Source: Actinokineospora terrae (lineage in GTDB: Bacteria > Actinomycetota > Actinomycetes > Mycobacteriales > Pseudonocardiaceae). Taken from it: a stretch of 64,000 nt of DNA. Under the pieces are notes generated by a model that was given only the letters and a program-made list of their open reading frames with translations, ran no database searches and was not told the DNA's origin. The stretch covers positions 124,001 through 188,000 of the forward strand of contig NZ_FOGI01000001.1 of NCBI RefSeq assembly GCF_900111175.1, in the 5' to 3' direction. Of this stretch, positions 16,209-24,757 are shown piece after piece. How positions within the stretch are numbered: the first letter of the stretch is position 1; every line of letters starts with the position of its first letter. The translations under genes and the position numbers were made by a program.

Positions 16209-18407
16209 CTAGACGCCGGTCTTCAGGATGGTGACCGAGTCGCTGAGAGTGTTGGTCACGTAGGTCTCCCCACCGTCAGGGGACACGGCCAGGAACCACG
16301 GTTCACGCCCCACCTTGACGGTCGCGGTCACCCTGTTGCTGCCGGACTCGATGACCGACACGGTCCCCGACCCGTTGTTCGCGACATAGACATGCTTACC
16401 GTCAGGAGCTACCGCTACCGCCATCGGACGCTCGCCCACGTCGATGGTGTCGGTGACCTTCTGCGAGTCCGTGTCCACTACCGACACCGTGTTCTCGTCG
16501 AAGTTGGCTGTATAGAGGGTCTTACCGTCCGGTGACACAGCTAGACCGATGCTGCTCTTACCCACACGCACCGACCCGAGCAGCCGATGGCTCTCCAAGT
16601 CGAGGATGGTGACCTGGCTGAGCTCCACACTGACCACGTACACCCGGTTGCGGTCCACGACCAGCCCGCGTGACCCGGTCGGCGCCTTCGCGAACGGTGT
16701 CGCCACGGTCCCCTCGGACTCCAACTCCAGGATCTGCGCGGTGTCCTGATCGGGGATCAGCAGCCTCTTGCCATCCGCGGTCACGTCCGGGACGAACAGG
16801 CCCTTGCCCGCCGGAACGGTCGTGACCACCTCGTCCCGCGCGATGTCGATGACCGCGACAGCGTTGCTGGGGTTAAGAAGCGTCACGAACGCCTTGTTCC
16901 CGTTGACCGCTACGTACTGCGGTGGCGCTGACACAGGGATCGCCTTGATGACCTTCTGCGAGGCCCGGTCAATCACCGACACCGTGTTGGACACGCTGCT
17001 CGGTACATAGACCTTCGACCCCGACACGGCCACGCCGCGTGGGCGCCGACCGACACCGTTGATCGTGCCCGAGACAGTTGGCGTACCCGTGCTCGCGCCG
17101 ATGATCGCCTCAGGCAGCGCTGACGACGAAGACTCGTTGGTATTGCTGGCAAAGACAGTGATGCCGCCACCGACGAGCACAGCAGCGACAACAGCCGCCG
17201 CTGGGACCAAGACCTTCCGCCGATTCACCTTCGGCCGCGGAACCGGCGACGGGATGAACGTGGGCGTTGGCGCTATCCGTCGCGCAGCGATCGCGGCGGC
17301 ACCTAGGGCAACTGTGAACTTCGGATGCAGGCCGGTGCGCACAGGCCTACCGAACGCGGCAGACACCACCTGGTCCACCAACGGGATGCGGGACGACCCA
17401 CCCGCCAACAACACCGCCGCGAGGTCTCTTGGCGTGAGACCCGCCGACGAGATCGTGCGGTGCAAGGCCTCCACGGTCAGGTCCACCGATGGGCGGATCA
17501 TCTCGTTGAACGCCAGGCGGGTCACCACGACCTCGCGCAGACCCGACAGCAACGGCACCCGCACCGTCACGTCCGGCTCGATCGAGAGCTCCTCCTTGGC
17601 CCGCACACAGGCCGCCCTGGTCGCCGCGAGCACGGCCGCCGCCTCGGGGTCCGCCGGGTCCAGGTCGGCGAGCACCCCGCCGACCTGGGCGTCCACATGG
17701 GCGAACAGCGCCTCGTCGAAGTCCATGCCGCCCAGGCGTTCGATGCCCTCCGGCGTGCCGACGATCTCCATGCCGTCCTCGCGCGCCCGCAGGATCGTCG
17801 TGTCGAAAGTCCCACCGCCGAGGTCGTACACCGCGACGAGTTCACCGACACCCAACCGGCGCTCGGCCGCGTAGTGCGTGGCCGCCGCCTCGGGCTCGGT
17901 GACCATGATCGCGCCGGATAACCCAGCCAGGCGCGGGACCTCGTCGAAGTGCTCGCGCCGGTACGGTCCCCACACCGCCGGGCAAGTGAGCACTATCGAC
18001 TCCGGCGCGGTGCCGATGGTGGCCGTCACGCGCGCGACAACCGACTTCAGTTGCGCGGCTAAGAGCGCTGCGGGGGAGTAAGGGGCACCGCCCACCACCA
18101 GCGGCGTCGGGTCACCCAACCTGCGTTTGAACCCCCGCACCAATCGGTGAGGCTCGACCCGTACCGCGTCCATCGCCGCGTCACCTGTCAGCAATGTCCC
18201 GTCAACCGACGCGTAAACAGCCGAGGGCTCAACAACTCCGTCGCGACCCAATGGCACCATTGTCGTGGTACTGGGGCCTCCGTCGGTGCGATTGGGGCCT
18301 CCGGCGGCGTGATGGGGGCCTCCGGCCGAGACACCACGACCAGTCGGACCGACTATGGCGGCTCCGGTGAAAGTGGTGCCGAGGTCGATGCCGAGGCCGT
18401 GGCCCAT
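16209..18407 (-). CDS. Hsp70-like ATPase / transmembrane / YVTN beta-propeller fusion
   Basis: A 732-residue protein (ATG 18407, after GGGAGAACTCC). Residues 1-380 are an actin/Hsp70-type nucleotide-binding domain with phosphate loops GIDLGTTFTG and VYDLGGGTFDTTI and the adenosine motif LLAGGSSRIPLVDQV near residue 337. There is no Hsp70 substrate-binding domain. One membrane segment spans about 398-422 (VPAAAVVAAVLVGGGITVF). The remaining 300 residues are YVTN/NHL beta-propeller repeats (SVIDRASQKVIKAIPVS, VYVVSVELSQVTILDLE, GERPMAVAVAPDGKHVYVAN), predicted outside the cell. An outside-sensing propeller coupled to an internal ATPase is inferred. It is transcribed divergently from the pseudo-kinase/response-regulator pair across a palindrome. 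Confidence 0.87.
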   Translation of the reverse strand: MGHGLGIDLGTTFTGAAIVGPTGRGVSAGGPHHAAGGPNRTDGGPSTTTMVPLGRDGVVEPSAVYASVDGTLLTGDAAMDAVRVEPHRLVRGFKRRLGDPTPLVVGGAPYSPAALLAAQLKSVVARVTATIGTAPESIVLTCPAVWGPYRREHFDEVPRLAGLSGAIMVTEPEAAATHYAAERRLGVGELVAVYDLGGGTFDTTILRAREDGMEIVGTPEGIERLGGMDFDEALFAHVDAQVGGVLADLDPADPEAAAVLAATRAACVRAKEELSIEPDVTVRVPLLSGLREVVVTRLAFNEMIRPSVDLTVEALHRTISSAGLTPRDLAAVLLAGGSSRIPLVDQVVSAAFGRPVRTGLHPKFTVALGAAAIAARRIAPTPTFIPSPVPRPKVNRRKVLVPAAAVVAAVLVGGGITVFASNTNESSSSALPEAIIGASTGTPTVSGTINGVGRRPRGVAVSGSKVYVPSSVSNTVSVIDRASQKVIKAIPVSAPPQYVAVNGNKAFVTLLNPSNAVAVIDIARDEVVTTVPAGKGLFVPDVTADGKRLLIPDQDTAQILELESEGTVATPFAKAPTGSRGLVVDRNRVYVVSVELSQVTILDLESHRLLGSVRVGKSSIGLAVSPDGKTLYTANFDENTVSVVDTDSQKVTDTIDVGERPMAVAVAPDGKHVYVANNGSGTVSVIESGSNRVTATVKVGREPWFLAVSPDGGETYVTNTLSDSVTILKTGV

Positions 18408-18450
18408 GGAGTTCTCCCAGTCCGCGCGGGCGACAGCCCTGCTCCGGTAG

Positions 18451-18517
18451 TTGACTCTATCCTCGCGCGTTCGGGTAGGGATATCCCTACCCGGCTAGAG
18501 GGCAACCCCTGTTGCCC
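18451..18517. promoter_or_regulatory. 22-bp perfect palindrome and second inverted repeat in a divergent promoter
   Basis: In the 140-bp gap between the Hsp70-like gene and the pseudo-kinase gene there is a perfect 22-bp palindrome at 18472-18493 (core GGGTAGGGATATCCCTACCC) and, 6 nt on, GGGCAAC-CCCT-GTTGCCC at 18500-18517. A possible -35 TTGACT (18451-18456) is placed so that its -10 would overlap the large palindrome. This is a strong candidate operator, probably for the adjacent LuxR-type response regulator; regulator identity is inference. Confidence 0.7.
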
Positions 18518-18547
18518 GAACTGACACTCCGACCGCACCATGGTCCG

Positions 18548-19048
18548 ATGAACCCGATCACGCGCTGGTGGCGGCGGGTCCGCACGGTGCGGTTGCGCCC
18601 GGTGGACCCGACCACCTGCGCGCTGCGTCGGGGACTGGAGCGCGACCTCAACGACGGCCCCGCGCAGCGGGTCGCGGCCCTGTCGGTGGAGCTAGGGTTG
18701 TTGTCCGTGGACCTCCCCGACAACCCCACGCTCAACGGGCGCATAGACGAACTCCAGGGCTCGCTCGCCGCGGTGCTCGCCGAACTGCGCGAGATCGGCG
18801 GCGCGCTCTACCCGCCCGTGCTGTCCAGCGACGGGTTCGAACCGGCGCTGCACGCGGTAGCGGAGCGCCAAGGGGTGGCCCTCGCCGTGCACAGCGACCC
18901 GGTCGACAGGGCTACCGCGGCCGCCGCGTGCCTCGCCGTCGCCGACCACCTGCGGTCCGTGCCCCGCGACACCCACGTCGACGTGCGGGTACGCCGGGGA
19001 CTCGGCTCGGTGTGGGTCGACGTCACCGAGGAGCGCGTGTGCGGGTAG
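18548..19048 (+). CDS. Pseudo-histidine kinase (HisKA_3-like, phosphoacceptor His replaced by Asn)
   Basis: A 166-residue protein (ATG 18548). Residues 28-80 align with the dimerisation/phosphoacceptor helix of NarL-type kinases, but the normal RDLHDG motif reads RDLNDGPAQRV, with Asn35 in place of the histidine. The typical following helix (LREIGGALYPPVL) is kept. The region that should be the HATPase domain is short and has no N box and no DxGxG motif. It therefore should neither bind ATP normally nor autophosphorylate. Its end overlaps the response regulator start by 10 nt. It may hold the regulator in a fixed state or act as a scaffold; inference. Confidence 0.78.
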   Translation: MNPITRWWRRVRTVRLRPVDPTTCALRRGLERDLNDGPAQRVAALSVELGLLSVDLPDNPTLNGRIDELQGSLAAVLAELREIGGALYPPVLSSDGFEPALHAVAERQGVALAVHSDPVDRATAAAACLAVADHLRSVPRDTHVDVRVRRGLGSVWVDVTEERVCG

Positions 19049-19701
19049 CCATCGCCGACGACGGCGCCCTGTTCCGCGAGGGCCTGGTCATGCTGCTGCG
19101 CGCCGCGGGCCACGAGGTCGTCGGGTCGGTCCCGGACGGCGACAAGCTGGTCGCCCTGGTGGCCACCGACCCGGTCGACGTCGCCATCCTCGACATCCGC
19201 ATGCCGCCCGAGCCGGACGGCGGCCTGGCCACCGCCGAACGGGTCCGGGCGCTGCGGCCCGAGACCGGCCTGCTCCTGCTGTCGCACTACGCCGAGACGC
19301 ACTACCTGATGCGGGTCCTGGAGATCGGCACCGAGGGCGTCGGGTACCGGCTCAAGGAGAAGGTCGCGGGCGTCCAGGTCCTCGACGACACCCTCACCCG
19401 GCTCGCCGACGGCGAGATCGTGATCGAACCGTCGCTGGCCAAGCGGCTGGTGGAGCGGCCCGCGGGCGGCGCGGGACCGGTCGGGGCGCTCAGCGAACGC
19501 GAGCACGACGTGCTGCGGCTCATGGCGGAGGGGCGCACCAACAACGCCATCGCGGGCGAGCTGTTCATCTCCGCGAAAGCCGTGGAGAAGCACATCGCGG
19601 CCATCTTCACCAAGCTCGACCTGCCCGGCGACCCCAGCGTCCACCACCGCAGGGTCCTCGCCGTGCTGGCGTACCTGCGGGCCAGGCGGATCGACGGGTA
19701 G
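19039..19701 (+). CDS. NarL/LuxR-family response regulator
   Basis: A 220-residue regulator from GTG 19039 (GAGGAG lies 5 nt upstream, inside the preceding gene). The receiver domain (1-120) has the acidic pocket DD at 8-9, the phosphoacceptor Asp in AILDIRMPP near residue 55, Ser in LLLLSHYAE and the conserved Lys in RLKEK. The LuxR helix-turn-helix (about 150-215) reads LSEREHDVLRLMAEGRTNNAIAGEL then AKAVEKHIAAIF. Phosphorylation chemistry looks intact even though its adjacent kinase is degenerate. The palindrome at 18472-18493 is a plausible target. It is followed 4 nt later by a second degenerate kinase gene. Confidence 0.9.
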   Translation: MRVAIADDGALFREGLVMLLRAAGHEVVGSVPDGDKLVALVATDPVDVAILDIRMPPEPDGGLATAERVRALRPETGLLLLSHYAETHYLMRVLEIGTEGVGYRLKEKVAGVQVLDDTLTRLADGEIVIEPSLAKRLVERPAGGAGPVGALSEREHDVLRLMAEGRTNNAIAGELFISAKAVEKHIAAIFTKLDLPGDPSVHHRRVLAVLAYLRARRIDG

Positions 19702-19705
19702 CGGC

Positions 19706-21529
19706 GTGGGTTTCGAGGCGCTGATCCGCGACCTGGCCGAGTCGACCGGCCACGCCGCCGCCTACTACGCCCCGGACGGCGACGGGCTGACCCTTGTCGC
19801 CTCTTGGCCAGGTTCCGCCGCGCCCGCCGACCGCATAGAGGCGATCCCGGGTGTTGTGGAGCGTGTCCCCAGCGGGGGAGCGGTAGCGCTATCGGATGCA
19901 GGTCCGGGCGACCAGGAGCGGTTACGCCGAACAGCGCACCGGATCGCTCTGCTGGCTGCGGACGAACGGCTCCGCGCGGAACGCGAGCGGCTCACCGAGC
20001 GGGTCCAGGTACTAGAGGCCGACGCGCGCGCCGCACGGGAGAGGCTTGCCGAGGTACGTGACCTTGAGCGTCGGCGGATCGCGGGGGCACTGACCTCGGT
20101 CACGACCCGTGAGTTCACCGACCTGCGGTCCTTACTGGCAGACCTGGACCACGCCGGTAGCGATACCGCGCGCGCGTTGACGTCGTTCCGTACCGCGCTT
20201 GACGACGTGATCGACCGTTTCCGGACCGTGGTTCGCGGCGTGCACCCGGCGATGCTGCCCGAGCGTGGACCGCTTGCCGCGCTTGAGGAACTGGCCGCTG
20301 ACCTTCCACGCCCCGTCCACTTCGCTGGTGATCTGGGGCGCCGGGTGGGGTGGGAGGTCGAGTCCGGGATCTACCACGCTGCTGCTGCCGTGATGTCGCT
20401 GCTGGCCGAGGGGACCTCGCACGAACCTGTCGGGGTGGCACTGTCGCGTGCGAACGGTGCGTTGACGCTGACTTTCACGGATAGCACTCCCCGGCTGACT
20501 GCGGCGGAACTGCGCGGGGCGCTGAAGGACGACGCGGACCGGTTGGCCGCTTTCGGTGGCGTGCTGGATACCTGGGTGGCCAACGGGCGGGCTCTTGTCC
20601 GGATCTGGCTGCCAGAGCGTCTGGACGGAACGGCTGTCGTTGCGCCTGCCTACGCCGAGGGGACCCTCTTGGCCCGAGTGCGTGACCTGGTGACTACGGC
20701 GGTGCGGGAGTCCGTGGCGGGTTGGGCCGAGATCGCCGACCGCCTCGACCAGCCGCCTACGGTCGCGTTGGTGGACTCTTCCCGCGCGGTCGAACTCCTC
20801 ACCGGGTACGCCTTCGCCGCGGACGGCGCCATCACCTGGTACGTCCACGGCCGCACCCGCGACGTCACCTTCCACCGACCGGGCCTGCCACCGGTGACCA
20901 CTCCGGTCTCCGTCGCGGGCATCACCCGCCCTGCTGACGCGGACCGGCTCGTGATCCGGTGGCCTGCGGACATCCTGCGCCACATGACTTTGGTGGACGT
21001 GCCCGCGCTACCGACCGCGGTATCCGGCTACGACGTCGTCGTCCTCTCGCGGCCAGACCCCACCTTCCTCCGCACCTTCCGCGACAAGGTCGACATCATC
21101 GTCGGCACCGAAGACCTCCCCAGCCTCTTACGCCGCCGCGTCATAGAACGAGCCGACCTCATCACCGCCCGCTCAGTCCTAGCCGCCGCGCGCAGAGCCC
21201 CCCGCCCCGAACCCCTGGCCCGCCTCTTAGACCGCATCGAGGCTGACGCCCATGAGCTTGCCGAGCTCGCGCTGCTCAACGAGCTGGAAACCGGCCTCCT
21301 CACCCTCCCCATAGACGCCGAACGCCTCCTAGGCGCCAACGGCCGCGCCCCCCACATCCGCCTAGGCCTCCCCGCCACAGCCCCCCTCGACGAGATCCAC
21401 CACACCGCCACCACAGCCACCGCCATTTGGCGCACCCGCGCAAGCAACCCCGCCACCAGCCCCCACCACCGCGACGCCTGCCTGATCCTGGTCCGAACCT
21501 GCGAAGGCCTGTCGCTGCTCCGCTCTTAA
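19706..21529 (+). CDS. Degenerate histidine-kinase-like protein fused to a GTPase-like C-terminal region
   Basis: A 607-residue protein from GTG 19706, 4 nt after the response regulator, no membrane segment. Residues 1-85 are a small GAF-like sensor, 85-125 a coiled coil. A kinase-like core follows in which the RRRIARDLHDG motif reads RRRIAGALTSV, losing the histidine. The HATPase trace keeps the DADRLAAFGG segment but has no N box or DxGxG. From about residue 330 another domain starts (PTVALVDSSRAVELL, then MTLVDVPALP and DIIVGTEDLPSLL) whose strand order looks like a P-loop GTPase of the dynamin class without a usable GKS/T. Inactive enzyme parts kept as a regulator is inferred. Confidence 0.65.
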   Translation: MGFEALIRDLAESTGHAAAYYAPDGDGLTLVASWPGSAAPADRIEAIPGVVERVPSGGAVALSDAGPGDQERLRRTAHRIALLAADERLRAERERLTERVQVLEADARAARERLAEVRDLERRRIAGALTSVTTREFTDLRSLLADLDHAGSDTARALTSFRTALDDVIDRFRTVVRGVHPAMLPERGPLAALEELAADLPRPVHFAGDLGRRVGWEVESGIYHAAAAVMSLLAEGTSHEPVGVALSRANGALTLTFTDSTPRLTAAELRGALKDDADRLAAFGGVLDTWVANGRALVRIWLPERLDGTAVVAPAYAEGTLLARVRDLVTTAVRESVAGWAEIADRLDQPPTVALVDSSRAVELLTGYAFAADGAITWYVHGRTRDVTFHRPGLPPVTTPVSVAGITRPADADRLVIRWPADILRHMTLVDVPALPTAVSGYDVVVLSRPDPTFLRTFRDKVDIIVGTEDLPSLLRRRVIERADLITARSVLAAARRAPRPEPLARLLDRIEADAHELAELALLNELETGLLTLPIDAERLLGANGRAPHIRLGLPATAPLDEIHHTATTATAIWRTRASNPATSPHHRDACLILVRTCEGLSLLRS

Positions 21530-22116
21530 CGCAGGTGAGCCATCAGGCTGTCGTCCATGAGGTAAGGGCGCTCGACGGGTAGAAGGCGCTGCGCGGTCTC
21601 TAGGTCGTCGTTCTTCACGTGGCCGTGGATCGTGTGGGCAAGCGCCGTGACATCGGTGATAGAGACAATCCAGTTGTCCGCGTAGCGGCGTGTGGCCTCT
21701 CCCGCTAGCCCCAGCTGGAGCGAGCGGTGGGGGAGGGGCCGTAGGTGGAAGTCGCGCTCCGGATCCCACTGGACCCGCGCGGGGGAATCCTTCAGCTGAC
21801 GGCGCCAGGCGTCGTGGTCGGCGTGGAGCCCGGCCTCGAAGTGTGCGAGGCAGGCGTGTTCGAGTGCCCACTCGAACCCATCGCGAGTGATCTCCACCGC
21901 GAGCACGACCTCTTGGTCTTCCCTGGCGCCCCAACCGCAGCGGTACATCATCCAGAGGAACGACGGTTTGATCCACGTCATCCGGTCCCGCTTCCACGCC
22001 GCGGGAAAGCGACCTTCCTTCGCGGCAGGCAGGCCGATCACCGGCGCGTAAGCCTGGTAGACGGTCACCGTTGACTCGGTATGGACCGCGCGAATCTCGA
22101 ACTTCGGTTCTTGCAT
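21526..22116 (-). CDS. DUF4291 family protein
   Basis: A 196-residue cytosolic protein (ATG 22116). The family pattern is clear: an EIRAVHTESTVTVYQAYAP start, RDRMTWIKPSFLWMMYRCGW, QWDPERDFHLRPLPHRSLQLGL, and a closing VTALAHTIHGHVKNDDLETA. The signature core (WIKPSFLWMMYR) is strongly conserved. The biochemical role is not established, to my knowledge. Its stop overlaps the stop of the convergent degenerate kinase gene by 4 nt. Confidence 0.85.
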   Translation of the reverse strand: MQEPKFEIRAVHTESTVTVYQAYAPVIGLPAAKEGRFPAAWKRDRMTWIKPSFLWMMYRCGWGAREDQEVVLAVEITRDGFEWALEHACLAHFEAGLHADHDAWRRQLKDSPARVQWDPERDFHLRPLPHRSLQLGLAGEATRRYADNWIVSITDVTALAHTIHGHVKNDDLETAQRLLPVERPYLMDDSLMAHLR

Positions 22117-22164
22117 GGGGTAAGAGTCGGCGATGGGTGCACTACAGCGCCAACAGTTTTAGGC

Positions 22165-23100
22165 TCACGTCGGGATGAAGCCCGCGATCGTGGTGCCGTT
22201 GCCCAGGCCTGAGTCCACTCGGACTGTGCCGCCGATGGCGGTTAGGCGGGTTGTGAGGTTTACCAGGCCGTTTCCGGTGCTGGTGCGGCTCATCTCGAAG
22301 CCGGGGCCGTTGTCGCGGACGGAGAAGTGGAGGCCGTCTGGGGCGGGGTGGAGGCGGACGTCGATGGCGGCGCCCACGGCGTGTTTGTGGGCGTTGTTGA
22401 CGGCTTCCAGGCAGACGAAGTAGACGGCTGTCTCGACGGGGGCTGGGTAGCGGGGCAGGTCGGCCGAGACGTCGAGGTGGACGTCGCTGTGTGGGGCCAG
22501 TTCGGCGCCTAGGGCGGCCACCAGGCCCTTGGTGAGAGCTGGGGGCAGGATTCCCGCCGCCGTGCGCACCAGGCTCTCCTGGGCGGCGTCCAGGCGGCCG
22601 GAGAGGGTCGGGAGGAGCCCCGGGTCGTGCTCGGCGACCGCGACGGCCATCCGGAGGGCCACAAGGTGGTGCTGGGTGCCGTCGTGCAAATCGCGTTCGA
22701 TGCGGCGGCGCTCGGTGTCCATCTCGGCCGCGGCGCGCCACCGGCCATCAGCCAGGTCCGCGATCGCGGCATGGCCGCGGCGACGCAGTCCGTCGACCTC
22801 GCGGGTGAGCCGGATCAGATCGATCACGGGAGCCAGGACGGCAGCCACTGAGCCCAACCGGCTGCGGGTAGGGCGAACGCGCAAGTCAGCGCCAGGGGAG
22901 ATCACCGCGCGGAACCCGGCACCGCCCGCGCCCCACGCGTAGCGGACACCGTCCAGCCGTAGTTCGCACCCATCGGCCCCCAGAGCGATGCCCACCGCTT
23001 CCGCGACCGCCTCCGGGCGCGGATCCCGCTCCCCGACAACGGTGGCGACGGCGGCTAGGACGACATCTGCCGCCGGGTCACCGTGATCACGCCGCGCCAC
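22165..23100 (-). CDS. Soluble sensor histidine kinase (HisKA_3 type), intact, orphan
   Basis: A 311-residue kinase from GTG 23100 with no transmembrane segment. Residues ~1-110 are a variable sensor region. The phosphoacceptor motif is complete (RRRIERDLHDGTQHHLVAL, His near 139), followed by the HATPase N box (EAVNNAHKHA), the G1 box DNGPGF and GNGLVNLTTR. Unlike the two kinases 1-4 kb away, this one should be catalytically competent. No response regulator adjoins it, so the regulator at 19039 is a candidate partner. It lies 25 nt downstream of the Ser/Thr kinase gene and may share its transcript. Confidence 0.88.
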   Translation of the reverse strand: MARRDHGDPAADVVLAAVATVVGERDPRPEAVAEAVGIALGADGCELRLDGVRYAWGAGGAGFRAVISPGADLRVRPTRSRLGSVAAVLAPVIDLIRLTREVDGLRRRGHAAIADLADGRWRAAAEMDTERRRIERDLHDGTQHHLVALRMAVAVAEHDPGLLPTLSGRLDAAQESLVRTAAGILPPALTKGLVAALGAELAPHSDVHLDVSADLPRYPAPVETAVYFVCLEAVNNAHKHAVGAAIDVRLHPAPDGLHFSVRDNGPGFEMSRTSTGNGLVNLTTRLTAIGGTVRVDSGLGNGTTIAGFIPT

Positions 23101-23125
23101 CCTGTCACGGTACCCGCACGGATCG

Positions 23126-24577
23126 TCAGACGGGACGGCTGCTCAGCACCGTCGACTGGTCGATCTTCCACTGACCCCCGGCGTTAACCAGCACGTAACG
23201 GTGCACCTCCCGCACGGACCGGCCATCGGCGAACCGGTAGTCGATGGTCGCCTTCAGGGTGTTCTCGCCGATGGACGACACATCCGAGATCCGCACATCG
23301 CGAACCGAGCCCCAGAAGTTCTGATAGCCGCCGAACCCGCCTGCCGGGTAACGCTGGAACTTCTCGGTCAGCCGCTCCCACCCCTTGTCGAGGCCGGCGG
23401 GCATCAGGCCGTAGTAGTCCGTAAGCGCTGTCGCCGGGTCGCCCGGTGTCGGCGCTACCGGGTTGACCGCTGGAGGGACCGTCGTGGTCGGCTCCGCAGT
23501 CGTAGGCTGAGCCGTCGTCGGCTGCGCCGTAGGCGGCGGAGCTTGAGTGGAATCCGGGGGAGAGGTCGGCGCCGCGACTCCAGACGCCTGGTCGTCGAGC
23601 AGGGCTAGAGCGGCGACAGTCCCACCCGCCAACACCGCGAGCGCGACCAGGACAACCAGCGCGGACTTCCGACGCCGCCGCGCCTCGACCTGGACCGGCG
23701 GTTCGACCAACATCGTCTCGGCCTGTACTGGCTCGACCGGTGCCAACTGCTGCGTGGGCACGAACGCGATGGGATCGTGTTCGACGGCATCAAGCGCGTC
23801 ACGGACCTCAGCCATCGTCGGTCGCGCGGCAGGATCTACGTCCAGCATGCGCAGCAACAGCGGCGTCAGAGCGCCCGCGCGGGTAGGAGGCTCAAACACA
23901 CCTGTCGAGACCCGGTAGAGCAAGGCGATGGGATTGTCGTCCCGCCCAAACGGCGGCACGCCCTCAACGGCGGCATAGAGCGTCGCACCAAGTGAGAACA
24001 CGTCCGACGCGAAGGTGGCTACATCGCCCCGAGCGACCTCCGGAGCCAGATAGGCCGGTGTGCCCTTGACCGTCGAGGTAGCGGTAACAGCCGAATCGGC
24101 GGCTAAACGGGAGATTCCGAAATCGGTGATCTTGACCCGCTCGTCCTCACCCAGCAACACGTTGCCCGGCTTGACATCCCGGTGCACGATCCCGGCCTCA
24201 TGCGCGGCGGCTAAAGCGGCCGCGATAGCGAAACCCACGCGCGCAGCTTCCTCCGGGGACAGTGGCCCCGTGGACGCCAACGCGGCAGACAGGCTTGTCG
24301 ACGGCAGGTACTCCATGACCAGACAGGGATTGCCGTCGTCGTCAGTCACGTCGTACACGGTGATGGCGCCAGGGTGCTGCAGCCTGGCCGCGATCCGGCC
24401 TTCCCGCATCGCCAGCCGCGTCACGCGCTCCGCCTCGGGTCCCACCGGGACCCGCATGCGCTTGACCGCCACCGTCCGGTGGAGTCGTTCGTCGTAGGCC
24501 CGCCACACCTCGCCCATGCCGCCGCTGCCCAGTGGCTCGACCAGACGGTAGCGCCCGGAAACCAGTCGCTCAGTCAC
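23126..24577 (-). CDS. Membrane Ser/Thr protein kinase (PknB-like)
   Basis: A 483-residue kinase (ATG 24577). The cytosolic kinase domain (1-265) has the glycine loop LGSGGMGEVWRAYD, catalytic Lys in VAVKRM, HRDVKPGN near residue 130, DFG (ITDFGIS) and the APE-equivalent YLAPEVARG. A basic RRRRKSALVV precedes one membrane segment (about 306-328). A Thr/Pro-rich linker then leads to a ~110-residue extracellular domain (DYYGLMPAGLDKGWERL) that looks NTF2/SnoaL-like rather than PASTA, so peptidoglycan sensing is not implied. Substrates are unknown. Confidence 0.92.
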   Translation of the reverse strand: MTERLVSGRYRLVEPLGSGGMGEVWRAYDERLHRTVAVKRMRVPVGPEAERVTRLAMREGRIAARLQHPGAITVYDVTDDDGNPCLVMEYLPSTSLSAALASTGPLSPEEAARVGFAIAAALAAAHEAGIVHRDVKPGNVLLGEDERVKITDFGISRLAADSAVTATSTVKGTPAYLAPEVARGDVATFASDVFSLGATLYAAVEGVPPFGRDDNPIALLYRVSTGVFEPPTRAGALTPLLLRMLDVDPAARPTMAEVRDALDAVEHDPIAFVPTQQLAPVEPVQAETMLVEPPVQVEARRRRKSALVVLVALAVLAGGTVAALALLDDQASGVAAPTSPPDSTQAPPPTAQPTTAQPTTAEPTTTVPPAVNPVAPTPGDPATALTDYYGLMPAGLDKGWERLTEKFQRYPAGGFGGYQNFWGSVRDVRISDVSSIGENTLKATIDYRFADGRSVREVHRYVLVNAGGQWKIDQSTVLSSRPV

Positions 24578-24616
24578 TCAGAGGTGTTTACCCGCGTGGG
24601 CGAGGCGTGAAACGGG

Positions 24617-24757
24617 CTAGTTGTGCGTCATGCCCGGCGTGGAGTTGTGCGTCATACCGGGGTCGGTGCCCGCGGACGCCGGGGCTGCGATGATCGCCCC
24701 GACGACGAGCGCCGCGGCGGCGACGAGGGCGGCGAGAAGGGAACGCTTGGCGCGCAT
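24617..24757 (-). CDS. Tiny exported peptide with tandem PGMTHN repeat
   Basis: A 46-residue ORF from ATG 24757 with GGAG 6 nt upstream. The first 29 residues are a textbook signal peptide (MRAKRSLLAALVAAAALV, ending PASA). The predicted mature part is only 17 residues, GTDPGMTHNSTPGMTHN, two copies of PGMTHN separated by ST; at DNA level the GG(T/C)ATGACGCACAACT unit is repeated. There are no cysteines. It lies 39 nt upstream of the Ser/Thr kinase gene on the same strand, so they may be co-transcribed. Extracellular signal or metal-binding (His/Met) roles are possible; neither is shown. Confidence 0.6.
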   Translation of the reverse strand: MRAKRSLLAALVAAAALVVGAIIAAPASAGTDPGMTHNSTPGMTHN

